The notes under the pieces were generated by a model. That model had not been told where the DNA came from. It searched no databases and was given only the letters and a program-made list of their open reading frames with translations. Of a stretch of 64,000 nt of DNA, positions 40,401 to 51,359 are shown piece by piece. The DNA is from Larimichthys crocea (lineage: Eukaryota > Chordata > Actinopteri > Sciaenidae). The stretch covers positions 12,180,908 through 12,244,907 of the forward strand of contig NC_040021.1 of NCBI RefSeq assembly GCF_000972845.2, in the 5' to 3' direction. Numbering within the stretch: the first letter of the stretch is position 1; each line of letters begins with the position of its first letter. The position numbers and the translations under genes are program-made.

Positions 40401-42449
40401 ACAATGCTTTGCAAAGGGGGCAGCCATCACAATACCTTCTCTTTGCCTGCTCTTAACCTGTCCAATCGCGTCCATGCAAATGTCCTCAGCCAAGAGTCAA
40501 TGGGAGTCAGGCTTCCTGCCCAAAGTACTATAGGGGAATTTGCATAGCCTGGCTCCCTTCCCTTAATTTGGTTTCAGATAACACGATGTTGTTTTTAATA
40601 TTACCCTCTAGGGAAAAGACACATTTGGGGCTAATTGTAGAAAAAAACCTAAGAGACCACTTACAGATATCTTTAACATCTTGCACAGACAAATAAAGTA
40701 GAAATTCCATTCAAATATTTGTTTATACTACAGCATTGTAGGATTTAGGTTATTTATTCTGCTTCTTTTTACTTGTGCGTGCTAATAATGTTGGTGACAC
40801 TGGTTACTAGTGATGTTTCAGTTATTTTTTGTGTTGTATCTCTTCTAACAAAACTACTTTTCTATTTTTGTCAGGTGCCTCGTATGCTATCTTGCATGAT
40901 AGCTACTATATAATAAAACATTTGATTTGAATAGATTAGAAGTACCACCTCCTCGAGGCAAAAAAAAAAAAAAATACTGGAACAATGCTTGTGTACACAG
41001 GTGTGGACAGGATTTGAAGCCCACAGGTGATTGCAACCAAGCGACTAAGTGATACATTATGTCATAGGTGTACAATTAGATGTAGTATCACTTAAAGTTT
41101 ACATAGTTTTAACGTCACAACGCTTCTGAATCAACAAAGCTATTTAAATTACTAGATTCTACACATGATAATGCACACACAACACATTGCACACGTTTTA
41201 CCTTATTTTACCCATGTCCTATCCTGTATATCTTGATCTCACCATCTTAGTGCTTCAACCCTGTTGAATCAAAGAGTGAAATTTCCAGTCCATGGTTATG
41301 TGTTTATGCATGTGTGTGTGTAGCCCTTTATCAGGCCACTATTATGATGACTGCTCTGGGACAATAGGCTGTTCTGGGGTGATGGTAATTACAAGTGACC
41401 AGGACAATACGGTCGCGTATGGAGGAACTAATACAATGAGAAGACACATTTATAGAAATAAAGCATTAGCCCCCCCTCCCAATCCTCTCTGCAATGAATG
41501 GCTGAGCGAGGACAGTCCTGGTGCAGGGAGGATGGAGAACTCAACCAAAACAAAAATAATCATAATACATGGTGGACAGTTGTCTTAATACAGACTAATG
41601 CACAAGTTATGCAATGGAGCTAAGAAAGGGGAATTGTTACTTACATTTGAGGGTGGCTTGCTAAAAAACAAACAAAAAAAAAACAACATTTAACCTAATT
41701 TAAATGTGGATTATTTTGAATAAACGCAAAAACATAATCAGCAAGCTGCAGTTTAAGAAACTTGAGGACTAACTTGGATAACATACAGGCAGTCATGTGT
41801 GCTTTAAAGGTAGTTGTCCTGTGAGTTATGTGCAATAAAAGTTGAAGTGCCACTACATTTCTTTAACTTTCTATCTCTGGGCGAGCACAAAACCTCACGA
41901 TAAGAGGTTTTGCATGTTTTATCATTGAGAAACATCTGTATTACAACAGGCAAACCACGAAAAACATGCCAACTTCACTTTCCTCGCATGCCCCCCCTCC
42001 AAAAAAAAAAAAAAAAAAAAACATTGTTTACTTCGTCCAGACTCATTGGTTTCCTTCTGGTGAAAAGCAGAAGTCACTCATGAAAAGTGTTGACAAAAAA
42101 GCGTGTAGCGCGGACAGCAGGGCAAAACGCGCCTTTGACAAGTCTACTGTGTAATAGCCTGGTGCCTTCAGGAACACCTCGTAAATCTCCAACACGACTG
42201 TAGCCATGCACCTTGAGGCAGCATAATTAATCTAAAGTGAATCATTTTTCATATTTACGACATTATTAAGCCACGTTTTTACCGTGGCATTTGTGATCAT
42301 TTATATATGCTTAGTATAACTTGTTAAACAATGTAAACGTGAAAGATTATAGCGACTTTTTCCCGACAAAGACACATAATTTAACACCTCTTCTGGAAAC
42401 ATATTAACGTTGTCTCACTGTTTGAATCATTTTTCTTCGATATGAACCA

Positions 42450-42722
42450 ATGTTCTCACTTTTCACCGCGTTGGTTCGAATCGCGATTGCGGAAAATCTC
42501 GAGGCGGCCGTGAAGTACACCCTAGTGGACATGCGCAGACGAGGCCGCACGCGTTCAGGAGCGCCAAATTCGCCGGGATGGGGAGGCAGGGGAGGAGCGC
42601 TGGTGGAGGCTGCTGTGTTTAAATTAATGTCAACCTGCCTTCGCCGGGAGTAACAAACCCAGCGCAGATAGCGAAAGTACGGTGCTCAGCGCAACCTGCG
42701 AGCCGCTCTTACAGATATTAAC
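42450..42722 (+). promoter_or_regulatory. myb promoter / 5'UTR, CpG-rich, with E2F-type site
   Basis: GC content and CpG density rise sharply from about 42460 to the start codon, with no TATA box visible. GCGCCAAA at 42561-42568 is the reverse of TTTGGCGC, the E2F consensus. Mammalian MYB promoters are known to contain a functional E2F site controlling growth-dependent transcription, so this is a plausible counterpart. The exact start site is unknown. Confidence 0.6.
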
Positions 42723-43106
42723 ATGACTAGGCGGCCGAGAAACAGGTAAGCTCAAACGCACAAACTACTCTTTAGTTTGCATCCTCTTTAACTTTCTTTC
42801 CCTTCTTTTACGTTGTTATATCTTTATTTTTTTTCTAATTACGTTTCTGTTGGATACGGCGTGAGTTGGGGAGGTTACGAGCGCTTTATTGACAGAGTTC
42901 ATGTTTTCTTTTCTTTCATTAACTCCTTTTATTTTCTTGTTGTGTGTGTGTGCCGTTGTTGTTTTCTTGGCCGTTAAAAGCTGAGTAGTGGTGTGGGTGT
43001 CTCGCTCGCTCTCTCGCTCGCGCGCCCATGACAGGTGGTGGTCATCTGGCATGTGCGCTCCTCGCGCTGCTGTCAGTGGTGAGACAGAGAAAGGGGTCTC
43101 TCTCTC

Positions 43107-43157
<51 letters not shown>

Positions 43158-44031
43158 CTCTCTCACACACACATAAACACTTTAATAAGGTTAGGCGGGT
43201 GGACAGGCGCGTGTCACGCTGTGGACAACACGGTGCGTGGACAACACAGGCGCCTGTCTGTACTAACGCATTAAGAGGCTTGGATATGTTGCAACAAGCG
43301 TTTTTTTAATGTCTTAAATGTCACTTAAGTTATCGGTTTGTTTTCATTTTTACGTTTTTTTTTTTTTATATATATAAAAAAACTTTGGACTTGAAGTGGT
43401 GTGTGGTGTGTGTGAGGTCCCTGAACGTCTCCGCAGCATCTCTGATAGCGAGAGCTCACTGTTATTTTGCAGACTGGCGTTCTTCACGCCGTCCCCTCTC
43501 GGAGAAAAGTCATTTCTTGCATTTGCCACCAGCACCAGCTTTCCGGTTTTTTTTTTGTTTTTTTTTGTTGTTGTTGTACTACTGGGCATTAAGATTAAAT
43601 TGGCGTTTTGTTTTGTTTTTTAGCACTGATAATGATTAATGTTTCAGGTTCGCAGTTTTCAGTTGATTCATCATTTTCAAGATGAGTATTCTGTATTCAT
43701 CCTGTTTTGTTTTTTTCTTGTTAAAGTTCTTTGACTTATTTGGTCAGATCTCTCTCTTTTTTCTTTTTTTTTTAGCGTGGTTTGATTGTGGTGTTTATTG
43801 TTTAAAGAAAATTTATAATTTTAACAATCATATGTCCAGCACTGTTAATCAGTTAGTCACGTATTTGGTTGAATGGACACAAACACTGTAAATATCCTCT
43901 CTCTCACACCTCTCAGTGGGGTTCCTGTTCACCTGTTGCTCTGTGTGACACCAAAGTACCCTACCTGTCTTCCACGTTGTCCATGCTCTACCTCCTGATT
44001 GGTTAACCAACCACTCAGTGTCTGTGTGTGT

Positions 44032-44066
<35 letters not shown>

Positions 44067-44217
44067 TGCATGACTGTGCTGTACAATGCCACTGCAGGTC
44101 TGAACACGCCAGGGTCACGAAATTATGATCACATATGCCAATCCCAGTATCTGTGGAAACCAAAAACATTGGAACCTGTTCGTCTGTCCCCCCCCTCCCC
44201 TCCCTCTCGCTTGCTGT

Positions 44218-44261
<44 letters not shown>

Positions 44262-44656
44262 CTTGCCCTCTCTCTCTCCCCTTGTGGGTGTCTTGGCTAT
44301 AAGCCTGCACCCAAACCTTCAAGAATGACTGGTTCTGTCTGTGTTGACACCTGATGAGTTAAAGAGTGGGCCGAGTTCTTTATGTGCTCTGTAAAGAGAC
44401 AATTAGGGAGTAGTTTGAAAATAGTCTGGTACTTATTGTGCTATTATTTACCTTGCTATTATCTTGCACTATTCTTTTTCTTTTCTTATTTTTTTGTTTT
44501 ATTGTTTTTAAATTCCCTTTGTCTCTCTCTGCCTGCAGTGTTTACAGCAGCGAGGAGGATGAGGAGGAGACTGAGATGTATGAACATGATTATGATGGAT
44601 CACTGGCCAAGACAGGGAAACGCCACCTTGGCAAAACACGATGGACACGAGAAGAG

Positions 44657-44692
<36 letters not shown>

Positions 44693-46602
44693 CTTGCTGC
44701 TCAATACGACATATTTACCACAACACACGTTACATTAAATTGGCCTTGGGATAGAGAACTTCCAAGGAACCTGGGAATCTGTCTTTTATAACTAGTCTAA
44801 CCACATTCATCGACTATGACTTAAATAGTGGAGTTTTCATTGCAGCTTTTTTTTTTTTTCAGGATGAGAAGTTAAAGAAACTCGTTGAGCTTAACGGATC
44901 AGAAGACTGGAAACTGATTGCAAGCTTACTAACTGTAAGTAGGACAAATGCACACAGCGATTATTTGACAACATAGGATTGTGTTTTCTTTTTATTTCTG
45001 TTTTCTTCTCTTACTTCTGGATTTATTTTGTATGCATGCAACCTCCCGTGGTATTAAGATGATCTAATCCCCATGTCCTCTGTTCTACCAGAATCGTACT
45101 GATGTACAATGCCAGCACAGGTGGCAGAAAGTTCTTAACCCAGAACTCATCAAAGGGCCATGGACCAAAGAGGAGGACCAGAGGGTAAGAAAACAGCCTT
45201 TTAGGATCCTAAGGAACACTTAAAATACACAAGGACTCAATGTTCACACGTAAAATATTAAAAATCAGTGATGAAACCACATTTTTCTCTTCTGGTAAAA
45301 CCTTCACATAATTCACACAGTTATGATCTTAGTTATTTGTTTTGGAGGAACAAAGCTGGCTACCACTCACAGGAAACAGCAACCAAAGCGTGATCCAGAG
45401 TAAAAAACAATTACTTTATGTTCCTGTGTGTTTAAAGCAACCATTCTGTAGCAACTCCTTAGCTGTTGTTGCACATTTTTAGTTTCCCAAAAAGTTGCCG
45501 TTACTCAACAAGTAACACACCAAGTCTCTTTGAAAACCTGCAAGGTATTTATTGAACTAATCCAAAGGAGTTATATTTCCACCCAGATGCCACTGTAATG
45601 ATTAGCAGAGTGGCTAACGTTCCACTGGAAACTCCCTCACTGCTCACCACCAGGTGTTCTCAATCACCTCCACAAAGCTGAAAGATAAAGAAAGAGGGAA
45701 GGAGGGAGGAAGAGCAGAAGCATTCAGTGACACAATGTATACTGTTTCTGAGATTTAGATAAGAACTAACAAGTTTTTTTATTCTCTTTCTCTCCATTCT
45801 ACCCTCTCACACACCTCTGATCTTTCTACCATGTTATTTTTCTCACTATGTACCCCTTTACTTCTCCCTCGCCTCCCTGTTATTGCTCCTTCCTTCCTCT
45901 TTCCTCACGCCCCTCCACTACCATTTACTTCTCTTCCTTTTCAACGCTCTTCCTCCTCCCTTGTCATCTTTCCTCTTTCTCTCTCCCCCGCACGCACACA
46001 ATCACACGCACGCCCACCCCAGGTGATCGAACTGGTCCAGAAGTACGGAGCCAAGCGCTGGTCAGTGATCGCCAAGCACCTGAAGGGGCGTATCGGCAAG
46101 CAGTGCCGCGAGCGCTGGCACAACCACCTGAACCCGGAGGTGAAGAAGACATCGTGGACCGAGGAGGAAGACCGGATCATCTACCAGGCACACGAGAAGT
46201 TGGGCAACCGCTGGGCCGAAATCGCTAAGCTGCTCCCTGGCAGGTGAGGCAAAGAATGGAGAAGAGAGAAAGGTGAAAAGGAGAAGCTAGATGAATCACT
46301 GAACCCTTGTTGGTTGGCTGTGCAATGTTGCGGTTGAGAAAGTGAAATGGAGGGGAGGACGCCGAAGGAGGAATAAAAAGAGAACAAATGAGAAAAGGGA
46401 TGAAGTAAGCAAACAACATAAAAGAAGATGGAGGTGTGAATAAAGGCAGTATTTCTCTTGTAGCAATACAGAATGATCGGGAGGAGAAAAAGAGGTCATG
46501 AGATGTCAGCACAGAGAAAAGCCTAAAATCAAATGACAAAGACGAAGAGAATGAGAGAAAAAAGAAAATGATTGTAATTGGTCTGTACTGATAAGCTTAT
46601 CA

Positions 46603-46675
<73 letters not shown>

Positions 46676-47750
46676 ATGACTGAGACTGTCTCTCTGCGGC
46701 AGACTCCATGTGTGCCTGTGTTGATAGCGTAGTAGATAGTGCTATCAACTAGAGTCCAGGATGTTTTGCATTTTGCAATGAATAACTTGCAAGCTAATAC
46801 GTGTTGTCCATGACATCCAGGACTGACAACGCTATAAAGAACCACTGGAACTCCACCATGAGGCGAAAGGTGGAACAGGAGGGCTACCTTCAGAGCACGT
46901 CAAAGAACAACTCCTCACTCTCCATCAGCCATGGCTACGTCAAGACCAACAATCACATCATGGGTTACCCCCACCACTCGCCCAGTCACGCGCAGCCGCT
47001 CAACTACACCTACATCGACACACACCGAGTGAGTGAGCCTTTTAAATGAAAACTTAGAATGCTGGGAGGAAAATTAAATAACCCTGATTATGTAGCAGCA
47101 GGCGATGCAGTTATTTGATGTGTTTCTGATTGGCTTTACAGGTCCCGTTCCCCATGGCTTTGCCTTTGCATATCTTGAACATTCCCCAGCATGGAACAGC
47201 TGCTATACAGGTAAGAACAGAAAGTGTAATCGGTCCCTCTAGTGAGGTTGTAAGACAAAAAAAAAGATGAACAGAATTTAAATTTGTGGCTAAGGGGCGG
47301 TCGGTAGCGTAGTGGGTTAAGCGGCCGCCCCGTGTGTGGAGGCTATAGTCCTCGCTGCAGCTGGCTCCTGTTCGAATCCCGCATCGGACGGCTAATTTAC
47401 TGCATGTCACTCCCCCTCTCTCTGCCCCCATAATAGGCATAAAAGGCCAAAAAAATCATCTTTAAAAAAAAAAGATTTGTGGCTAAAATCCGCCTCTTTT
47501 TCACAGAGACACTATAGTGAGGAGGACCCCGAGAAGGAGCAGAGGGTGAAAGAGATCGAACTGCTGCTCATGTCAACAGAAGATGAGCTAAGAGGCCAGC
47601 CATCACTACCAGTGAGTTGTGTGTGTGTGTCTGTGTAAGTCTGTTTAAGTCTGTGTAAGTGTGGTTGTGAGCGAGCTTCGCCATGTTAAATTGTGACAGC
47701 GAAATTTATTTCCATGTGTATTTGACCCTGGTTTTAAGGACAGAGGTTGG

Positions 47751-47794
<44 letters not shown>

Positions 47795-50453
47795 AAGGAG
47801 GAGGAAACATCTGGGGGCTCTGTTTCTGCAAAAAATGATGAAATAGGAGCTTATCACCATTTGTGGTGTGTGAGTGCATGACCCCTTGTGCAACCCTCTA
47901 CACAACACTTCTGTCACCCTTTAAATTAAAGTTCCCTTTCTTCTTCTCTTTTCTCATTTTGTTAATTTTTACACCTCTTCCCTTATTGTCAGCCTTGCAT
48001 TTTCTCTGTTATGCTTGGTTGGCACTTTTTTTCACACGCACCCCGTCTGTGGTGATTTGTTCTTTGACCGTTTTTTTCTCACTCTTTATATTCTTCTCTA
48101 CCCTAGATGAATTTGCCCTATCCAAGCTGGGCAAGCCAGAGCTCCATGACCAGCAGCTCGGAGGGTGTGTCAGTGTTATTACCTCATCACATGGCAGCCG
48201 CTCCCGCCCTGCCTCACGATCAGAGCTGCCTACCCGAGGAGAGCGCCTCTGCGGCACGTGCCCACAGCAATAACAGCCGCAGCGATAACAACAACAGCAA
48301 CAGCCACCACAGCAGTCCGACATTCTCAAACGCTATACCAGAGTTTATGGAATCCGTCATTGATTCAGTAAGTGTCTGCATTCAGTTCGTCTTTGTGCTA
48401 TTTGTTAAGACCAACTGTGTCGAGATGAAAAAAAGAGAGCGTAGCAATTAGCAACATAGATTTTACCCAGTAGTGGGCCTTGACCCATCTTTTCCCGCCC
48501 TTTTTCTAGAGCCTCTCCTCAGTGGATGAGGCCACTACCAGTGGGCTCTTGGATAGGATTCTCAGAACAGGCAGGGTGTTGCCCAATCAGGGCTCAAGAA
48601 CTGCTCACGGAGCATGGGTGGGTTTCATCTGCTCGACTCCCAAGCCCTCACCAGGCAGAAACCTCCCCTTTTCACCCTCACAGGTAGTTAAAGTAGTTGC
48701 GTGTGATCAGAATCCATCCAATCACCAACCCGCCGCCTATGACATCAACAACCAATCATTCAGAGTTAGCGTTTCTCCTGCTGATTTCCATCTTTCTTGT
48801 TTTTTATTTCCATCATTTCACCCATAACTTGTCTTTTTCACGCACCAGTCCGCTTCACTCCTTTCCTTTTTCATTTCTGTAGTCTCGGCCGAATGTGCTC
48901 CCATGTTCTGCCAGATTGTTACTGCTTTAAAATAAACCTGTCAGGCTACTTTGATTGATTGGGTTTCCTTCCTTCTGTTTCGCAGTTTCTCAACCAGTCA
49001 ATGAGCTCAGAACACTCCGATGACAGTTTACCAATGAGCTCTCCGGTGGACTCCAAGCCTCTGATCGACCACACTGTCAGGCCCCAGAAAGAGAATGAAA
49101 TGTAAGTGCCTCTATCTCTAATGAGTTTTATTATGCAGTTAAACAAGATTTGTGGTAAAAGAGGATTTACAAACAATCGTCATGCTTTCTGTCTCTCAGG
49201 TTCAGAACTCCAAACATCCGTCGTTCGATCATGGAGTCGTCTCCTTGTACACCCACACCTTTCAGGTCAGCCCTGGCACTGCAGGAGGCCAAGTATGGAC
49301 CCCTCAAGCTACTGGTGAGGGAAAAAAGCCTTCAAAAGTATTCTTGAGTCTTGAATTTGTCATGTAAACATCTCTGCTCGTTATAATGTCCCCGTGACTC
49401 ACTGGAGGATTTGTGTCTTTTCCAGAATGTCCCTTTGGAGCAACAGATGGTGGAGTCCATCAAGCAGGAGCCGATGGAGTGTGCTATTGAGCAGCCTCCA
49501 CTGAAGAAGATAAAACAAGAGGTACTTTCCAGTTGACATAAGCACATACACATATGTAAAAGGACACATACAGGCAAACAAACGTGAGACTGAAGTTGTA
49601 GTTTTTAAGTTGAAAAGCAGGATGTGCTTTCAGTTTGCAGTTGTGTGTAAATGAATATAGTTTTTCAGTTTTGCAAGACGCTCTCGGTTATCTTGGAGAA
49701 TACAATTGCAAGGCACGATAGTCGAGGACGATCATTGCTGATAATTATTTACGTTAATTGACCATGACGTGTTTTGCATCCTAGGTGGAGTCCCCATGTG
49801 AGAGGAGCCCGTGTATGCAGTGGGAAGGACAAGACCTTCACACACAGCTCTTCTCCCCAAATGGCCCCGCACAGGAAGTTCCTGTAAGTTCACGTTTAGA
49901 CAGTTCATGACCTATAACGATTACTCACAAATGTCCTCAAACCTTCCCCTGCTGTACATCAAGCTTGACTTCTCTCGTTAAGATAATATTTTCTATATTT
50001 CTCTTCAGGACCTACTCACTAGCTCATTATTGAGCGAAGATGGACACAAAGTCTACCACCTCCCTCGCAGAGGCATGGGCAGCCCACCACAGGTGTGTAG
50101 AAGTTTGTATGCATGCATTTATTAATCTACGTTTTAAAAAATAGTGCGGGCCGGTGTTTAGCTCAGTTGGTAGAGCAGTCGCCCCATGTACGAAGGGTTC
50201 GAATCCAACCAGTGGCTCTTTCCTGCATGTCATTCCCCATCTCTTCAGCTGTCTCTATCAAAAATAAAGCTTGAAAAGGCCAAAGGTTGTTGCGTGATTT
50301 TAAAAACTCATCACCGTCCTCTCTTTCTCTTGACAACAGCATCTCAGTTCCTGGGAACAGGTGACCTGTGGTAAAACAGAGGAGCACGTTTTGGCCTCGG
50401 AGCAGAGCCACAAGTACATCAACACTTACTCTACGAGGACACTGGTCATGTAG
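42723..50453 (+). CDS. myb: MYB proto-oncogene transcription factor (c-Myb)
   Basis: Coding exons: 42723-42745, 44539-44656, 44863-44934, 45092-45184, 46023-46243, 46821-47028, 47142-47210, 47507-47611, 48107-48367, [48510-48683 alternative], 48986-49101, 49200-49314, 49426-49521, 49785-49883, 50009-50092, 50340-50453. Phases join into 597 aa without and 655 aa with the alternative exon (human 640/761). The start MTRRPRN is preceded by an A at -3. Three MYB repeats span about residues 37-189, with the regularly spaced Trp residues and the recognition segments [13 protein letters not shown] and [30 protein letters not shown] (about 281-296) matches the KIX/p300-binding activation segment. The regulatory half holds [15 protein letters not shown], two SUMO consensus IKQE sites (Lys538, Lys555, long numbering) and the EVES region at the exon 13/14 junction; the C-terminus is YSTRTLVM. 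It is a nuclear activator of haematopoietic progenitor genes. Confidence 0.97.
43111..43156. repeat. (TG)n microsatellite, myb intron 1
   Basis: A TG tract of about 46 bp flanked by ctctctct and tctctctcacacac stretches. Confidence 0.95.
43355..43383 (+). promoter_or_regulatory. T-tract with T/A hairpin in myb intron 1 (candidate pause element)
   Basis: A run of about 13 T's continues into atatatata and then seven A's, so the RNA can fold a U/A stem straight after transcription of a T-tract. A second pair of T-runs follows at about 43547-43570. Mammalian MYB is known to be controlled by transcription attenuation in intron 1 at a stem-loop plus poly(dT) site. Equivalence here is inference. 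Confidence 0.25.
44222..44259. repeat. (CT)n microsatellite, myb intron 1
   Basis: About 38 bp of near-perfect CT repeats. A (TG)n tract lies just upstream at about 44022-44064. Confidence 0.95.
44657..44691 (+). repeat. (CA)n tract fused to the myb exon 2 splice donor
   Basis: The exon 2 donor reads GAG|GTACACACAC and runs into about 34 bp of AC repeats. The donor GT at 44657-44658 is fixed by the reading frame into exon 3 (44863), so the repeat starts at intron position 3. Intronic CA repeats are known hnRNP L binding sites. Confidence 0.9.
46605..46674. repeat. Long (TG)n microsatellite, myb intron 5
   Basis: About 70 bp of uninterrupted TG, among the longest dinucleotide tracts in the window. 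Confidence 0.95.
47294..47474 (+). mobile_element. Full-length tRNA-derived SINE with target-site duplication, myb intron 7
   Basis: Starts ggggcggtcggtagcgtag (A-box region), has a B-box-like tgttcgaatcc and a conserved tail (catgtcactccccctctc ... ggccaaaaaa), and ends in an A-run. It is flanked by a perfect 12-bp direct repeat atttgtggctaa (47282-47293 and 47475-47486), the hallmark of LINE-mediated insertion. An inverted relative sits in the last hbs1l intron. Confidence 0.9.
47752..47791. repeat. (TG)n microsatellite, myb intron 8
   Basis: About 40 bp TG tract. Confidence 0.95.
48510..48683 (+). CDS. myb: myb alternative in-frame exon (counterpart of mammalian exon 9A)
   Basis: A 174-nt exon open in phase 0, with acceptor tttttctag and a weak donor CAG|GTAGTT. 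Skipping it joins exon 9 to exon 11 in frame. Its C-terminal residues [18 protein letters not shown] are followed by FLN of the next exon. Mammalian exon 9A ends with the same kind of sequence (STPK-SP...LPFSPSQ before FLN), a motif also recalled from B-MYB. The remainder ([19 protein letters not shown]...) is not recognisably conserved and is about half the mammalian length (58 versus 121 residues). It inserts between the activation region and the negative regulatory region. Whether it is constitutive or alternative in this fish cannot be seen. Confidence 0.82.
50147..50286 (+). mobile_element. tRNA-derived SINE, myb intron 15
   Basis: The head tagctcagttggtagagcag and ggttcgaatcc are almost intact tRNA A and B boxes. 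The body then departs from tRNA and shares the 'cctgcatgtcattccccatctc' to 'aaaaggccaaa' tail with the SINEs at 17775 and 47294. It is not a tRNA gene, because no acceptor-stem 3' half follows. A possible short target duplication (ttttaaaaa) flanks it. Confidence 0.8.
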
Positions 50454-50528
50454 ACAGAGACACACGTTGATCTGGAAACATCAACAATCCCTGCGCTGGA
50501 CGCAGCGCAGCGGGTTTCATATTTGTTG

Positions 50529-50547
50529 TGGTACAACAGTTGGGAGA
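50529..50547 (+). promoter_or_regulatory. Bipartite miR-150 target site in the myb 3'UTR
   Basis: TTGGGAGA at 50540-50547 is a full 8-mer seed match for miR-150 (UCUCCCAACC...). TGGTACAA at 50529-50536 pairs with miRNA nucleotides 12-19, and G50539 pairs with nucleotide 9. Only two positions between the seed and 3' blocks are unpaired. MYB is the classic miR-150 target in mammalian blood cells. Confidence 0.85.
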
Positions 50548-51359
50548 GGCTCTATGCCATTGGTGTTTTTACACTCACACTTGTTGGATTTCAACCAACC
50601 AAGGACAATACTTTTTTTTTTTTTTCTTTTTGAAATCTTTTATATAGAATTTGCTTTTGGTTTTTAGAAATGTACATCCTATCACTTTTGGTCTTGTCAT
50701 TGTATTATTATCATTGTATTATAAATAGTGGGAAACGGTGGCTATATAATTTGGGCTGTATTATTAATTCCGAATTTTGATATTAATATAAAGAACAAGT
50801 TGATTAATTTATTTCTCTTGCTTTGATAATGACTTTATTGTTGTTGTTTTTTACAATTGGCCAATGGAGCAGTGTTGTAAGTTAAGTATTTAAGCCCTGT
50901 TAGCATTATCTTAAATCCAAAGGCATATTAATTCATTCAAAACTGACCTCTGTATTTCAGTCATGAGTTTTCTGTTTCTTTTTTTTTTTCTTTTCTCTTT
51001 TTTTATAGGCTACAATGGGTCTACTGAGAATTTCAGGTGTTTCTTCTGTGCCACCTCATGTAAACACTTAACTGCTAAAGAACAGCTACATCTGTTCTTA
51101 ACATTTTTCAATTATTAATTATCATGCTGTACGCAACAGAAGAGGCCAGCCTCATTAGTATTAACCAGTTACCACATTGGCACCTTTTTATTTCATAAAA
51201 ATTGAGTTTTCATTTCAACTTTGAATTTATTTCTGGCCCTGGACGGGGGAAACAAATCAATGAACAAACATTATATTTGTTGAAATTGAATGATATATGT
51301 AGTATATTTATACATTTAAAAGGTTACATGTTTAAAACCATGAGCTTCACCCAGTAGAG

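Larger units (their letters stand above)
37126..42722. other. hbs1l-myb head-to-head intergenic region
   Basis: No exon was recognised here. The left end is the hbs1l promoter/5'UTR side, GC-richer, with an ETS-like acttccg at 37423-37429 and a short CTG run around 37222-37240. The right end is the GC-rich myb promoter. Between them are T- and C-runs (37786-37803; about 38314-38334), several WGATAR matches (37750-37756, 37814-37820, 41899-41904), a perfect MEF2-type ctaaaaatag at 38613-38622, and a short hairpin gccacgtttttaccgtggc at 42270-42288. The remainder shows nothing identifiable. Confidence 0.7.

Noticed and set aside
48009..48329. Minus-strand Cys-rich frame over myb exon 9
   Set aside because: It is the antisense of the Ser/Asn/His-rich coding sequence; its cysteines come from reversed AAC/AGC codons.
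50160..50232. tRNA gene
   Set aside because: A and B boxes are good, but no matching acceptor stem closes the structure, and the body and tail match other SINE copies.
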